Assembly (NCBI GenBank): GCA_022925895.1
Contig: JAKSYS010000137.1
Span: 1-64,000, forward strand
Length of the DNA stretch: 64,000 bases
Reading direction: 5' to 3'
Origin: Fragilaria crotonensis
Lineage: Eukaryota; Bacillariophyta; Fragilariophyceae; Fragilariales; Fragilariaceae
Shown here piece by piece: positions 41,360 to 54,866 of this stretch. A program made the position numbers and the translations under genes. The notes beneath the pieces are model-generated. The model had not been told where the DNA came from. It saw nothing but the letters and a program-made list of their open reading frames with translations, and ran no database searches. Position 1 is the stretch's first letter; every line of letters starts with the position of its first letter.

Positions 41360-44300
41360 ATGGCAGTTGAAGATTCCGATTCCAACTTTGGAACCACTGT
41401 TCGTGCGTTCGCTTTTAACGGCGATGATACGAAGTTCAGATCGTGGGAGGGCAAAACTCTCGCTCGCCAGTTCGAAGGGCTTTTGCTCGCGCTCACCAGG
41501 GCAGAGGTAACGCCGGGTCTAACGGTCGAGCAGTACGAGTATGGTGAAGTGGAGGAGCCGGTCAGGCTCGCCACGGGAGCACCTGCTGAAACTGCAGGTG
41601 TCGCAGGGGTTACTGCGGCACCACCAGTACGAACCCGTGCAACGACCTCGGTGGAGAACCGGAAGTACTTGGCACGCGCGGCTGCGTGGACTTACTTAGT
41701 GGCGAGCTGTACCGACAAGGCCTACGCGCTCATCGAACGGGCAGACGGAGACCCCTTCAAGGCTTGGACCATCCTACAGGAAAAGTACTGCGCCACGGAC
41801 GCGGAGGAAAACTACCCTGAGCTGTCGGAGGCATTCGGGAAGTGTAAGTTGAGCGAGACGAAGCAAGACCCGGAACTTTGGTTCAATGATTTGGACCATT
41901 TGAATATGAGGATTGCCCGTATCAACACGAAGTACGAGCTCGATGACCTTCAGATGAAAAGTCATATCATGACGTCGATGTCCAGTGGCTACGATTCCGT
42001 CGTGGTCAAGTACCGTGGGGAACTAGCGGAGACACCGCTTGTGAAGTTGCGCAAGGAAATTGGGCTCCAGTACAAGACACTACTCAAGACTACGAAGAAC
42101 AAGTCGGAGTCGGCGCTCGTGGCGAATGTAAACAAACACCCCTATAAGAAATTCAAGGGCACGTGTCGCAACTGTGGCAAAATCGGTCACAAGGCAAACG
42201 AATGTCGGTCCGCGAAGAGTACCGCGGAAAGCGCCGATTCTACCAAAACTCCTGTTGACAAAAGTAATGTCACCTGTTTCAATTGTCAAGAGAAGGGGCA
42301 TTATGCGAACAAGTGCCCAAAACCAAAGAAGGATAAAGCTGATAACGACATGGCTATGTTCGTTGGTCTTTCACGCATTGAAGTTGACGTTGAAGCAGAG
42401 GAGACACCCAAGGTCGTGGTTAACGATTGTACTAGTTTTACCCCTGATGACTTTTTCGATGACTGGCGTTGGGGCGATGACTCTTCGAACGATGACTTCG
42501 ATTTCGATGACGATCTCGGAACCTTCACCGAATTCTTTGAACACGACACGTTGGGCGACGACGATGCTACCATGGTGGATGTCTCGGAGACCCAGGAAAC
42601 TATGGAGTTTGTTAATGTCAGTTTGATTACGGAGGAATTCGTTGGGACTTCGTCAGCACTCAACGGCATTGAAGAATGGCTTCTGGACTCAGGAGCTACC
42701 TGCGGCGTTACGTATGACAAATCGAAGATGTCAAACATGCGCGCATCAGACAAAATGATTACGATTGGCAATGGCGCTCAGGTTGCAACTCTCGGACAGG
42801 GAACGGTGCACCTAGTCGACAATCGTGGAAACCAAGTGACTCTTCATGACGTCTATTATGCACCAAAGTTCACTAAACACATCGTGAGCCTTCGCAAGTT
42901 GATTGACGATGATTGGACATTGAATGTTGCCGACAAAACGGAATTTGTCTTAGTGGACCCAGCAACGGCGTCCACTATGTGTTTTGAACGAAACGACAAC
43001 GACCAACTGTACTACCTGACTGGGACTCGTGTCCCAACAGCGAACGACATTGAAGCGGTACACAGTCTCACAACGAAGCCGGTAACTCTAGATATTAATA
43101 TAGCACACGGCTTGCTCGGTCACCCGGACACTCGCACGGTGAAGGCAATGGCGGTGAGACAGAACTGGACATTGACTGGGACGGTACAGCCCTGTGGCTC
43201 ATGTGCACTTGCAAAGGCACGCGCCAAGGCGGTCCCAAAGACTACAATGACCAAAGCCAAACTCCCCGAGAGAGACTCTTTCTGGACATTTCGGGCCCCT
43301 TCAGTGACTCCTCAACTCGAACCGGTATTGGCTTCGCATTGTGGATGACAACACGCGGTTTTGCTGGGACAGTTTCCTCCCACGCAAGAGTGGTATACAC
43401 GTCCCGTTGGAGGCCCTTCTCATCGCGAACAAGGCTGCTGGTAAACCGTGCAAGTACCTTCGCTGCGACAACGCGGGTGAGAACGAGGCCTATGTGCAGA
43501 AACTGTGTGCCGAACACGATATTGCCCTCGAGATGACCGCTCCGAACACCCCCCAAATGAATGGCGTGGTGGAGCGGAGCTTCGCTACATGCAAGGATCG
43601 CGCCTTCGCGACTATGTATTGCGCACGATTCACGTTAGAATCGCAGGGTTTGTTATGGCCTGAGGCCATTAACACGATTACCAAGCTTGGTAACACGCTC
43701 CCACGCACCGGGGACGTTTTGGACCCCTACACTGCCTGGCACGGTGAAGATGTCAGGCCCAATCGCATTTTGGATTATCTTCAGCCGTTTGGGAGAATCG
43801 CCTACATCACGGATCGCACTAAGATCAAGGCTAAGGCTGACGTCAGGGCTTCGAAATGTGTGTTCGTCGGGTATGCGAACGATCACTCCGGTGACACGTA
43901 CAAGTTCTACAACCCTACGACGAAACATACCATACTGTCCCGTGATGTCCACCAATGGATGGAATGGCACGGACGTATCACGGCTACTGATGATTTGGCA
44001 TTGTTTGACGAATTAGATAGATTAAAGACGGATTCAGTCATTTTGCCTGCCACCTCGAATGACATTCCCATTTTGTCTGACACTGACGGTTTGCACTTGG
44101 ACGATCTCTGGGATCTCCGCCCTCGACGCCCGCCGGCACGGGAGGATACAGGACTACCAGTTGAAGATGCTCTTCGTCCTGCGCGGAGGAATTTGGCTCC
44201 GGCTTTCGGTTCGGGTGCTGTCACTCGGGCACGAGCCCGCGCGTCAACGAGTACCGTCGCCGATGTACACAGGAACGAAGACAATTTGGAAGCGTCGGTT

Positions 44301-46241
44301 GCTACCATAAGCGCGGAGGAATTGTCCACGCTACTGGTTATGAACGCCTTACTTCAATCGGATCCCCAACTTGGTGTACCAAAGAACTACAAGGCTCTAC
44401 TTAAGCTCAATGACCCAAAGTGGACAACTTCTATGCACGGTGAGCTGGAAAACTTCCTCAAACGCGACGCATGGGAATTCTTACCACGCAGCGAGTTGCC
44501 AAATAATCGTAAGACACTACGGTGTCGCTGGATATTTAAATTAAAGCTTGATGGGACAAGGAAGTCCCGATCCGTGATCCGAGGCTACGAACAAGAACCG
44601 GGAGTTGATTATGTCGAATCGTACTCTCCGCTTGCGACGAACACTACGATCAAAGTGGTACTCGCAGTGACATTGGAACAAGAAGAGAAGCATGACGACT
44701 GGATTCAGATCTTGGTTGACGTTGAAGCGGCATTTCTCAACGCTCTCGTAGACAACGATGTCTATATCGAATTCCCCGAAGGACTTTTGGAGTACTTAGA
44801 GAGTAAAGGTATCTACCTTGCGGACCATATCATCAAACTCAAACGAGCCCAGTACGGCCTGGTACAAAGCCCACGACTTTGGATGATGACATTTGCGAAA
44901 ATTCTAATTAATTTGGGCTTAACCCAGTGCAAAACCGACCCTTGCCTGTTCACGTTGCATGACCCTGATGGAAACCTGTTGGTCCTGGTGGTCGTGTATT
45001 GCGACGACTCTATCATCACAGGCATTCGAAAACATGTGGATCGCATCAAGAAAGGCATTTCAGACGCGGTTGCCATCTCTGATCTTGGAAACCTGGTACG
45101 TCACCTGGGAGTGGACTACGAAACTGGTCGAGACAAATCGGGCAAGTACATACGATCTAGTATGACAGATTACCTTGAGGCCATTGTACGGGATTTTGAG
45201 ACGGATGTCAACGCCAAGGTCAAGGAACATAAGACACCTGGTGCAGCAGTGACACCCCCTCTTCGCTCAACTCCTGAAGACGAAATTGTACTTCAGGAAC
45301 TGTACCGTTCCTACGTCGGTCGTATCATGTTTGCCTGCGGCAAGTCGGAACCCGCTATCTCGAACGCATGTCGCGAATTAACGTGTCACTTAAATGCCCC
45401 AAACGAAGAACATTGGAATGCCCTCAGACATTTGATCGGATACATCAAGAGCGGCGACTATCAGGGATTGAAGATGAGGCCCCCTAAGGATAGACGGGTG
45501 GTTGCGTTTGTTGACTCTGATTATGCCAGTGACCGTGGTGACCGCAAGAGTATATCCGGCTACCTCGTGACCATTGGCGGATGCCTCGTATCGTGGCAGT
45601 CCAAGAAACAAACTGGTGTGACACTTTCGTCTACGGAATCAGAATTTGTTGCTATGAGCATGGCGGCCACTGAGGTAAAGTTCATTGTGTCGCTGCTGAC
45701 GGAGATCGGGAACCACGCGCCCTTGCTTCCAAGTATCTTGAAGGAAGACAACACTGGCGCAATTTTTATGGCTAAGAATACCGCAATTGGGCAGAGGACA
45801 AAACACGTCGATATCAGATACCGATTTGTCAATGACATGATTCTGAGTAAGGAGCTATGGGTTGAGCACATTCGAAGTGGCGACAATCCCAGCGACATGA
45901 TGACGAAGAATCTCCCCGCGACCCTATTTACGAAACATGCTGAGATAACGTCCGAAGGCTTGTTGGGAACGCTTTACGATCCGCAGAACACGGAGGATGT
46001 CAAGATCTACAGTGCTACTGTCGAGGGTGACGGTACTACTGTCGAAGCGACGAGTGCTACTGCACTAGTGGCACTGTGCACTGCGGACGACGGTAGCAAT
46101 AGCTTCTGTTCTGCTGCTCTCTTGGATGCTAGTGAATGGACTGAAGTCACTAGGAAGACCAAGACTGGAAGACCAAGAAGACCTCCTAGCATGCAGGGAT
46201 CTACAGAGAGGTCCCAGGAGGCATTGCACGTGAAGGAATGA
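41360..46241 (+). CDS. gag-pol coding region of Copia element 1
   Basis: Codes for gag, protease, integrase, reverse transcriptase and RNase H in Copia order. Between gag knuckles and protease lies an Asp-rich linker. After integrase comes a variable Ala/Arg-rich linker, then the conserved RT blocks (KARFC-like region replaced by CRWIFKLKLDG, VDVEAAFLNA, VVYCDDSII) and RNase H (SWQSKKQTGVTLSSTESEF, HVDIRYRFVND). The coding region ends inside the 3' LTR, so LTR and pol share sequence. Coordinates give the outer limits only. Confidence 0.88.
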
Positions 46242-46526
46242 AGACTTCACAGGTGCAAAACCTACCGGGAAGGTGATTTGATGTTGGGTCTTCAGACTTA
46301 GATTTGTTGTGTGGAACCTACTGGATGAAGTCTTTTGTAGTCTGATTGGAGAGCTTTAAAAGCTCTCATCAGTGATTGAATGATGACTTTACAAGTAGTT
46401 TAACAAACAGATTAAGCTCACAATACAAGAATCTAGAAAGTGAGTAGAGGCCATCTACTGTCACATTTTGGACGAGTATTTTCGAGACTACGCACTGTAC
46501 GGAAACTACAGTACGGTGATTTAACA
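45998..46526 (+). repeat. 3' LTR of Copia element 1
   Basis: 529 bp, matching 40780-41308 with no difference seen on reading. The short purine stretch ACGGAGGA just upstream is the only candidate polypurine tract. Confidence 0.93.
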
Positions 46527-46734
46527 AACAACGAACGGAATGCCCCTGAACATCACCTAAGTGACTCTGATCCTGTTGCTCGCTACTACTACCGTAGTAG
46601 TATCCCTATTTGACAACAAGTACAAGTACATAGTATTCTGAGTTTAGTACTTGTACTCCGTATGAGTTCAACATGACTGGCACTCCGGGTAGACTACTCG
46701 TCAGTGCATGACATCTGAGATAAAAACGATACCC

Positions 46735-47125
46735 GAACCCGCAGCCGGCCGATTTTTCGCAGAGGCTTATGGCCGCAGCCGGCCGTATGCCGATACGTTG
46801 GCCCGGCCGTACCCGTCCGCAGTCCGACAGTCCCTGCCCGCGCTGGGCCGCTGCAGGACTGTCACTGCCCGTACCCGTACCCGGCCGCAGTCGCACGGAA
46901 GTACAGTACGTAGTAGAAACCTAGTACACAGTACTTTACTAACAGTACTTAATCACCAACCACCGTAACCGTGAAAAATGACAGGTGATCTGCCCTTGAC
47001 CCGCGATGGGCCGAACAGTGATAGGAATCGACCGGAGCCGGCCGGAACCGGCCGGGACCTAAATACACGGACCGCAGCCGCCCGAAATCACGGCCGGCCC
47101 ACGGTTTCCGGCCGGCTGCGGCTAA
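46735..47125. repeat. Dispersed CCGGCC-rich zone
   Basis: GGCCGG or CCGGCC cores recur about a dozen times (for example CAGCCGGCCG, GGCCCGGCCG, CCGGAGCCGGCC), interrupted by AT-richer DNA. GC content is far above the surroundings. Confidence 0.65.
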
Positions 47126-47373
47126 CGGGCCCCGATGTCATGCACTCACTGCTACTCGTGTACACAAAACTAAAGATAAGTCCTCTCCATACAGTACAGC
47201 AAAGTACTGCTAGCCGCGTACCATACTGAGTACTCTGGAAGGTCCGGCCCATGCACGTTCCAGCCGTACCGTTAGGGGCAGTTGAGTTTGCGCGCCAGCC
47301 TTGCTCCGATTTGCATGATGCGAGAATTTTAGCAATCGTAATGATCCATCCGAGCCGGCAAGGTTGCTGCATC

Positions 47374-47686
47374 GTAAGCAAATTTTTCTTGACAGTACGC
47401 AAAATCAGTAAGCAAATTATGCCGGTAAGCAAATTTTGTAAGCAAATTTTTTCTGTAAGCAAATTTGATTTTCGTAAGCAAATTCTTCTTTGCTGTAAGT
47501 AAATTTTATTTAGGTGTTTGAAAATTGGTATGTTTTTACGTAGAAAAGACAGTCCCGTAAGCAAATTTAATCTCCCAGTAAGCAAATTTTGTAAGCAAAT
47601 TTCTGCTTACAATAGATTTGCTTATGGTAAGCAAATTCGTCAGCAATTTCATTCCGTAAGCAATTTTTTTCGCTGTAAGCAAATTT
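47374..47686. repeat. Cluster of 13 GTAAGCAAATT motifs
   Basis: Forward copies (two slightly variant) start at 47374, 47408, 47425, 47438, 47455, 47474, 47494, 47557, 47578, 47591, 47627, 47656 and 47675; one inverted core (TTTGCTTA) lies at about 47617. Spacing is mostly 13-36 bp and spacers are unrelated, so it is not a simple tandem repeat. Confidence 0.92.
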
Positions 47687-48099
47687 TCTTACGGACGTCA
47701 GCCGTGTCACCACCACGCCGGCACATCCAATTTTGCGCCAGCCAGACATCGATCGGAACTTGTTTCCCTCCCGGCGGGCGCGCATACTTCCTTTATTCAG
47801 GACTTGGCCCGTACTGCCGGACCTTCCTGGAGTACTTACAGTTCAATTATGACTACAAGTACCGATCGAGGAGTGTACTCGTACCAGCATACTCGAGAAC
47901 CAGTAGAGCAAAGATCAAGAAGAGGAGGTTCGTGTACACCACTGCGAATCGATCTCTGTCCGGGATGTCAGGTCTTATGTCTTCGTGTCACGTTAATGTC
48001 GCCTCAGCTCCCCATTCTGTGCACTACCAACTACTCCGTACTCCAGTACTTGTCCTACAGGAGACCAGAAGTACATATTTATGTCAATGCATAACATAC

Positions 48100-48329
48100 T
48101 GTTAAGTTTGGCTCGTGCTATCGTGTTTTCAGGCTACTGTTTATGCACATATGCATGACCGTAGTGGACATGTCCATACGGTAGCAGTGTACAGTAGAGA
48201 AGCTCGATATCATACGTTTATATTCTTGTAATCCTATTCTAATATCACCAACATGCTGCCCCTTCGGGGCATGATCGCCTTGCGAAAGGTTCCGAACAGA
48301 TTATAGTACTGCACGGGTAGAAGTTAACA
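48100..48329 (+). repeat. 5' LTR of Copia element 2
   Basis: 230 bp, TG...CA. Contains the hairpin TGCCCCTTCGGGGCA near 48255 and a second inverted pair around CCGTAGTGGACATGTCCATACGG. A possible primer site (TTTATCAGACCC) follows, with weak likeness to initiator-tRNA-type sites. Confidence 0.93.
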
Positions 48330-48985
48330 GTTTATCAGACCCATTGCTGCAGGGCAACCTTGGCAGCATCATCGTTGTTTCGATATATGGCAGCTTGGCT
48401 GGGCTGAATCCAATCGATGACGAATGTGTGATCGGGTCGGCAAATGCGCCGGTTACATGGGTAGCAGCAGTACGAGCCCCAGCCCTCAAGCTACTGGATG
48501 GAACCTAATGTCGGTGGTCTACAGTGTGTATTGGTGGCGGGATACGCCTTGTCATCCGCCATCATGGCGGACGAGCGATGTAGGTTGATATCGCTCGTAA
48601 CGCCTCATGATGCAGCGATGTCCCAGCGCGACTGCTGGAAGGTTCGTCCATCTGTCGGATGTGTCGTTCCAAGATGATCGTTGCTTCCGTTTGATCAGAC
48701 GGAGCAAACGGGCGACGAACTGGAAAAGAACTTTTCAGTCTTTTGTTTTGCGATACTACGTCCGGTTGGAATCGCCTCAACCGACGCTTTATCTTCATGC
48801 ACACCATCACAAGCAATCTTTCGTGCGATGGTTGCTGTCAGTTGGCGCAGCTTTGACCTTAATATGCTATTTTGCGGGATCCGTTGAGCGGCCGATGATT
48901 AAATGGTTGTTTCACCCTCTTTCGCACTTCGTGGACGATTTGTGTTTTAATTCGCTTCCTTTCGTTTTTTGAAACTTGTGAAGAA

Positions 48986-50400
48986 ATGGCTGACGCAGTC
49001 AATATGCGCGCGGCTTTGGAGAGGTGTGGTCTCAATCAAACAACCGCCACCTACGTGATGACCGATCAAGGCTTCGACTCCACTGAGGAACTCCTCATGG
49101 CGTCGAAAGAGAGTTTTGACACGATGATTAAGAACGCCATCAAATCTTCACCACCTGATGTCATCTTTTCGACTGCCTCGATTCGGCGGTTGAATGCGTT
49201 CAAGTATTGGGCAGAGGAGCGTCACATGTGTGGTTTGCCTGTGACCCCTATCCTTTTTAATGCTGCAGTCTTGGTGGAATACATGAATGTTTTGCGTTCC
49301 GATGAGATAGAGATTGCTGCCAGGAAGGACCAGGTTCCTACAAAGCCAGACCCTTTGAAGGCTGAGAAGGACTGGTTCAAGTTCTGGGAAAAGCTCAAGA
49401 ATTACCTTGGGCGTATTCGCGGTGCAGCGAAGATTCCGTTGTCATACACGATTAGAGACCATGACGTGGTTACGGACGAGATCCGTGGTGCAACGTATAC
49501 AACGCACACCAAGAAAATCATTGACATTGTTCTGTTGTCTGGTGAGCATTTTGCCGTTGACAATGTGAGTTTGTGGGAGATCATCAAAAGCCTTGTTATC
49601 GATGGCTTCGGATGGTCATTTGTCAAACGTTTTGACAGGACAATGGACGGCAGAGGTGCTGTACTTGCACTGCGCCGGCAGTGTGAGGGAAAGACATCTG
49701 TCAAGACCCGCAAGAACAAGGCCTACGCTTCTATTGCTTCGTCCAATTATCGTGGAATAAGGAAGCAGTTCACCTTTGCTCAATATGTTGCGATTCACCA
49801 AGCAGCACACAATGAGCTGGAGGACTGTAATGAGCCTATTCCCGAAACTAAGAAGGTGTCGGACTTCCTTGCAGGAATTTCGGACTCGTCACTTGAGGCT
49901 GGGATCACATGTGTTTTGAGTGAGGACCGATACCAAGATAGCTTTGAAGCAACGCAGCAGTTTCTGGGGACTTTGGTCGCCAACCAGATGATTCATCGTC
50001 AAGCGAAACGTGGTGGGAGCGATGATCGTAATGTGTCTTCGGCCGACAGCGGAGTAACAAGGGTCATGCGAAGTCTAAGGGCGGCAAGAAGAAGCGAGGC
50101 CCGTTTTACTCGGCGGAGGAGTGGAAGCAGCTCACGTCGGAAGAGCGGTCCAAGGTTATCGAGCTCAAAAAACAGCAAGGGTCGAAGGGCAAGGATAAGA
50201 AGGGATCCAGCAAGAGGAAAGCTGCCTCAGCCGAGTCAACTAAAGACAAGGACGATGAGGCTGCACCAAGCGATGGTGACGAAGCCAACGAGACCGATGC
50301 GACGGCACAAGGTGGAAACGAGTTCGGACGTGGCGCGCACAAGAAAGCTAAGAAGAAAGCCACAATCTCGGCTGTCTCTTCTACGGCTGCGTTACCCACC
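48986..50400 (+). CDS. gag-like region of Copia element 2
   Basis: About 470 codons. The first part (ALERCGLNQTTATYVMTDQGF...) resembles a short helical SAM-like fold, the middle is typical of Copia capsid regions, and the end is rich in Arg, Lys and Ser. No zinc knuckle was found. Boundaries are approximate. Confidence 0.7.
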
Positions 50401-50429
50401 CCGAGGGCTGTTCGTCATGTTATGATGGT

Positions 50430-53400
50430 ATCCCGCAGAGTTGTTATGGACTCGAGTCAATTTGCTGTGACCGGTGAGGGAAGGATGGAACTCGACACCC
50501 ATGCAGACACATGTGTGGCGGGTAGCAATACAGTGGTTCTTGACCTAACCGGCAAAGTTGCTTCAGTGTCACCCTTTTGTGATTCGGAGTTCAGGGCGCT
50601 TGAAGATATTCCGATCGCAACTGTCGCAACCGCTTATGATTGTCCGTCAACTGGCAAGACGTACATTTTGGTAATAAACGAGGCTTTGTATTTTGGGGAC
50701 AAGATGAAGCATTCGTTGCTTTGTCCCAACCAACTGAGGGCTCATGGTTTGAAGGTACATGACTGTCCACGACAATATGATTCTGATTCTACGCACAGTA
50801 TTCATATACCGGAGTCTGACCTTACCATACCGTTGACACTGCGTGGTGTCATCTCTGGGTTCATCACGCGAGTTCCTACGACGGCAGAGCTTGAAGATCT
50901 GGCAAGACATGTCGAACTTACCTCCGATGAGGAATGGGAACCTTATGCCTCGGCCTTCTCTTCTGCTGAGGAAGAACGTGATACGTACTGGAAGGAGAGA
51001 GATTTGTCCTCCACCTCGGTGATTCCGAAGGGCGAAGGTGCTGACTACGATACCTCGGTTGAACTGGCAATTGCAGAGTCAAATGATTTAGCGGATCGCC
51101 TCATTGCCTCGGTTCGGATTGATCTGGTTGGGGATGACCCTGTGAGGTCTGCTGGTGCTTTTGAGCTACGTTCTGTTGAAGCGGTAGTTCGCGACGGGAC
51201 GCGTTCCGTCATCACGCCTGAGGATGTCGCCAAAAGATGGAACATTGGTTTATCAACGGCGACTAAGACCCTCCAAGTCACGACGCAGCTCGGTGTACGA
51301 ACGCTGAAATATCCGGCACAACGACGTTTTCGGACTGCCATGCCCCACTTGCGCTACCCACGCTTGAAGGGGACCTTTTATGCGGACACTCTTTTCTTTA
51401 CGATGAAATCGGTCCGCGGGTTCAAGTGTGCGCATCTGATTGGGAATGGTTTGGGGTTCGCTAGATTTACGCCAATGGAATTGAAGAGTGATGCACATTT
51501 GTCGCTCACAAGCTTCATTCAGCAACATGGCGTGATGGAAAATTTGGTGGTTGATAATGACCCAACGATGGCGTACAAAGAGTGGCGCAAAACAGTTCGC
51601 GAGTTTCGGATTGATCAGCGTATGACGGAGCCCTACTCACCTTGGCAGAATCGAGCGGAACTTGATGTACGCGAGATAAAGAGATCAATTAGGAGGTTTA
51701 CGAAACGATCGGGTTCTCCGAAACGTCTATGGTGTTTCCTTGGGGAGTTGGTTGCCACTTTGCGGGGACTGACAGCGTATGAAACTCCAAAGTTACAAGG
51801 GCGTTGTGCGACCGAGCATGCTTTAGGATACACACCCGACATTTCTCCTTGGGTTCAACATGCTTGGTATGAGAATGTTTGGTACCGTGATGCCGATGGT
51901 GAAAGCAGGATCGGTAAGTGGCTAGGGTTGGCGACAAACATCGGAGGAGGTGATTGTTTTTGGATTTTGCCTTTGTCGGCACGGCCTATTGCGAGGTCTA
52001 CAGTATGGTCAATCACACGAGATGAGTTGGCCGGTGACGCTGTCAGGAGGGCAATTGAATCTTTGGACCTCTCGATAAGAGACAAGATCGGGGATAGTGT
52101 GGAAGATGGAATTGCACAAGAAAACGTTGGAGCTCTACCGGTGAATGGGGACTTGTTGGAGGATCTGGACGATGATGCAGCTTTCGACGAAGAACCTGGC
52201 GTGCCTGAGATGGATGAGTATACGCCAGAGACTTTTGATGGATATTTAACTGCTTCAGTCATGCTGCCTCGAGGCGATGAAGTGCTGAAAGCACAGGTTG
52301 TTGCCAGAAAGAGGGACATCAATGGGAATCCAATCGGCAAAGCCAACTCGAATCCGATTTTGGATACGAGGGAATACGTTGTTGAATTTGAAGATGGCAC
52401 TTCTGAGGTGTACGCTGCGAACATGATTGCGGAGAACATGTACGCTCAGGTGGACAAAGAAGGCAAGGCTCACACGTTGATATCCGATATTGTCGATCAT
52501 GAATCAGACGAAAGAGCAATGAAGGTTGCTGACGGCACCTTCGTTGACAAGCAAGGTCGACAGCGGCCACGTATTACTACTCAGGGTTGGCGACTCTTAG
52601 TAGAGTGGAAGGACGGGACGACAACCTGGGTGCCTCTGAAGGATTTAAAGGAGTCGTTCCCGATAGAAGTGGCTGAATATGCTGTTGCGAACAAAATTTC
52701 AGATCAACCCGCTTTCAAATGGTGGGTGGACGAGACGCTTAGGAAACGACATCGTATCATCAAGAAAGTGAAATCAGCCAAATATTGGAAGCGGACGCAC
52801 AAATTTGGTATCCGATTACCGCATTCAGTTGAAGAGGCTTTGAGGTTCGACGAGGAGACGGGAACTGACTTCTGGCGAAAAGCGATCGAGAAGGAGATGA
52901 GAAATGTTTTACCTGCTTTTGAGTTTAGAGACGACGATAAGATGCCTATCGGGTATGAATGCATAAGATGCCATATGGTTTTCGACGTCAAGATCGGTGA
53001 TTTGACCAGGAAGGCGAGGTTTTGTGCGAACGGTAATGAAACGGATCCCCCAAAGGATTCAACCTTTTCGACTGTGGTGTCTCGAGACACTGTTCGGCTC
53101 TTCTTCTTAATGGCAGCACTTCACGATACGGACATATTATCGGCCGACATTCAGAACGCCTATCTGAATGCTCCGGCGAGGGAGAGGTTATACACTATAG
53201 CGGGGAAGGAGTTTGGTCCCAAGAATGAAGGACGTCCGGTGATGATCGTGCGTGCACTTTATGGATTACGGAGCAGCGGCAAGTCTTTTCGCGACTTTCT
53301 CGCAAACAATCTTCGAGAGATGGGGTACGTAAGTACTAAGGCAGACCCGGACCTGTGGATGATGCCAGACACTAAAACAGATGGTACGGAATACTACCGA

Positions 53401-54504
53401 TACGTTATCTGCTATGTCGATGATGTGGCGGTTACAATGGAGGAACCCAAACGGTTTATGGACGAGCTAGGGCTGCGATTCACTTTGAAAGAAGGGAGTG
53501 TGCAGGAACCAATACTGTATTTGGGTGCCGATGTTATGAAATGGTATATCGCTGAGTCAGACGAACCGGGAAAGGTTCGATGGGCATTGGCGTCTACGAA
53601 ATATACCAGGAGGGCAATCGCTGACCTTGAGACCGAACTAGATTCAATAGGAAAGCGACTTCCCACAAAGGTCGTTACTCCACTTGCCAGTGCTTACCGG
53701 CCGGAGTTGGACCAAACAACGGAGTTGAATGCCGAGAGGCAGAACTACTATCAGGGGCTGATAGGCATACTCCGTTGGATATGCGAACTCGGACGGCTCG
53801 ATATACTCATGCCGGTATCGATGATGTCTCGATATTTGGTGGCTGCTAGAAAAGGCCACTTGGATCAACTCTTTCATATCTTTGCGTATTTGAAGCGATA
53901 TGATTCGTCGACGATGGTCTTTGACGATACGGAACCTGCCTTTGATGAGAGGAGGTTTAAGGTTTGTGATTGGAGTGAATACTATCCTGGGGCTACGGAA
54001 GCTTTGCCTCCGGATATGCCGACACCCCGAGGACGTTCCTTTGTGATGTCTTGCTTCGTTGATGCAGACCATGCGGGGTGCAGAGTTACGAGGCGATCGC
54101 ACACGGGTGTGATCATCTTCGTTAATCGAGCTCCAATATTGTGGTATTCAAAAAGACAGAATACGGTAGAGTCCTCAACTTTCGGATCGGAGTTTGTTGC
54201 AATGCGGATTGCAATCGAAATGATTGAAGGACTACGTTATAAGCTGCGGATGATGGGTGTAGGGATCGATGGGCCATGCAATGTGTTTTGCGATAACAAT
54301 GCAGTGGTGCTGAATTCAGCTAACCCGGAATCCGTGTTGAAGAAGAAGCATGCGGCTATCAATTATCATCGGGCGCGAGAGGCAATCGCTGCGGGAGTGA
54401 TTAGAGTTGCAAAGGAAGACACGGCGACGAATATTGCCGATTTGTTGACGAAATGTTTGCCTGGTCCGACCTTACGCGAGCATGCGGGTCGGATATTATG
54501 GTGA
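50430..54504 (+). CDS. pol region of Copia element 2 with chromo-like insert
   Basis: About 1,350 codons: protease, integrase, a chromo-like segment between integrase and reverse transcriptase (WRLLVEWKDGTTTWVPLKDL followed by KESFPIEVAEYA, near 52.6 kb), reverse transcriptase and RNase H. An acidic stretch precedes the chromo-like part. Boundaries are approximate. Confidence 0.9.
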
Positions 54505-54636
54505 CGATGTGCTTCGGCACAACCCCTTTTTTTTATTTTAATACCGAGGTTCCCAAAATGGTGCCTCAGGCCTCTGTTGGGTGATGATTGTTCCGAGGCA
54601 AATCGACCCGCGTACCACGTATCAATTTGTGGGGAC

Positions 54637-54866
54637 TGTTAAGTTTGGCTCGTGCTATCGTGTTTTCAGGCTACTGTTTATGCACATATGCATGACCGTA
54701 GTGGACATGTCCATACGGTAGCAGTGTACAGTAGAGAAGCTCGATATCATACGTTTATATTCTTGTAATCCTATTCTAATATCACCAACATGCTGCCCCT
54801 TCGGGGCATGATCGCCTTGCGAAAGGTTCCGAACAGATTATAGTACTGCACGGGTAGAAGTTAACA
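54637..54866 (+). repeat. 3' LTR of Copia element 2
   Basis: 230 bp, matching 48100-48329 with no difference seen. Preceded by the purine stretch GTGGGGA, a candidate polypurine tract. Confidence 0.93.

Larger units (their letters stand above)
40774..46532 (+). mobile_element. Copia-type LTR retrotransposon 1 (CoDi-like), near-complete and young
   Basis: The element spans 40780-46526 between two 529-bp LTRs that look identical by eye, starting TGTCAAGA and ending TTTAACA, with AACAAC as flanking target duplication (40774-40779 and 46527-46532). Parts in order: gag with two CCHC knuckles (CRNCGKIGHKANEC, CFNCQEKGHYANKC) near 42.1-42.3 kb, aspartic protease (WLLDSGATCG) near 42.7 kb, integrase about 43.1-43.8 kb, reverse transcriptase (YCDD) about 44.4-45.1 kb and RNase H about 45.5-45.9 kb. 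Integrase before reverse transcriptase places it in Copia. It looks whole or nearly so, with at most about one interruption. Identical LTRs imply very recent insertion. Confidence 0.95.
46533..48099. other. Repeat-rich spacer between the two Copia elements
   Basis: Holds a GC-rich zone of CCGGCCG/CAGCCGGCCG words (about 46735-47125), the GTAAGCAAATT cluster (47374-47686) and GTAC words (47860-48060). No supported gene. Confidence 0.6.

Noticed and set aside
47374-47686. CRISPR array
   Set aside because: The repeat is only 11-12 bp, spacers vary from a couple of bases to over 50, one copy is inverted, and the genome is eukaryotic with no cas genes.
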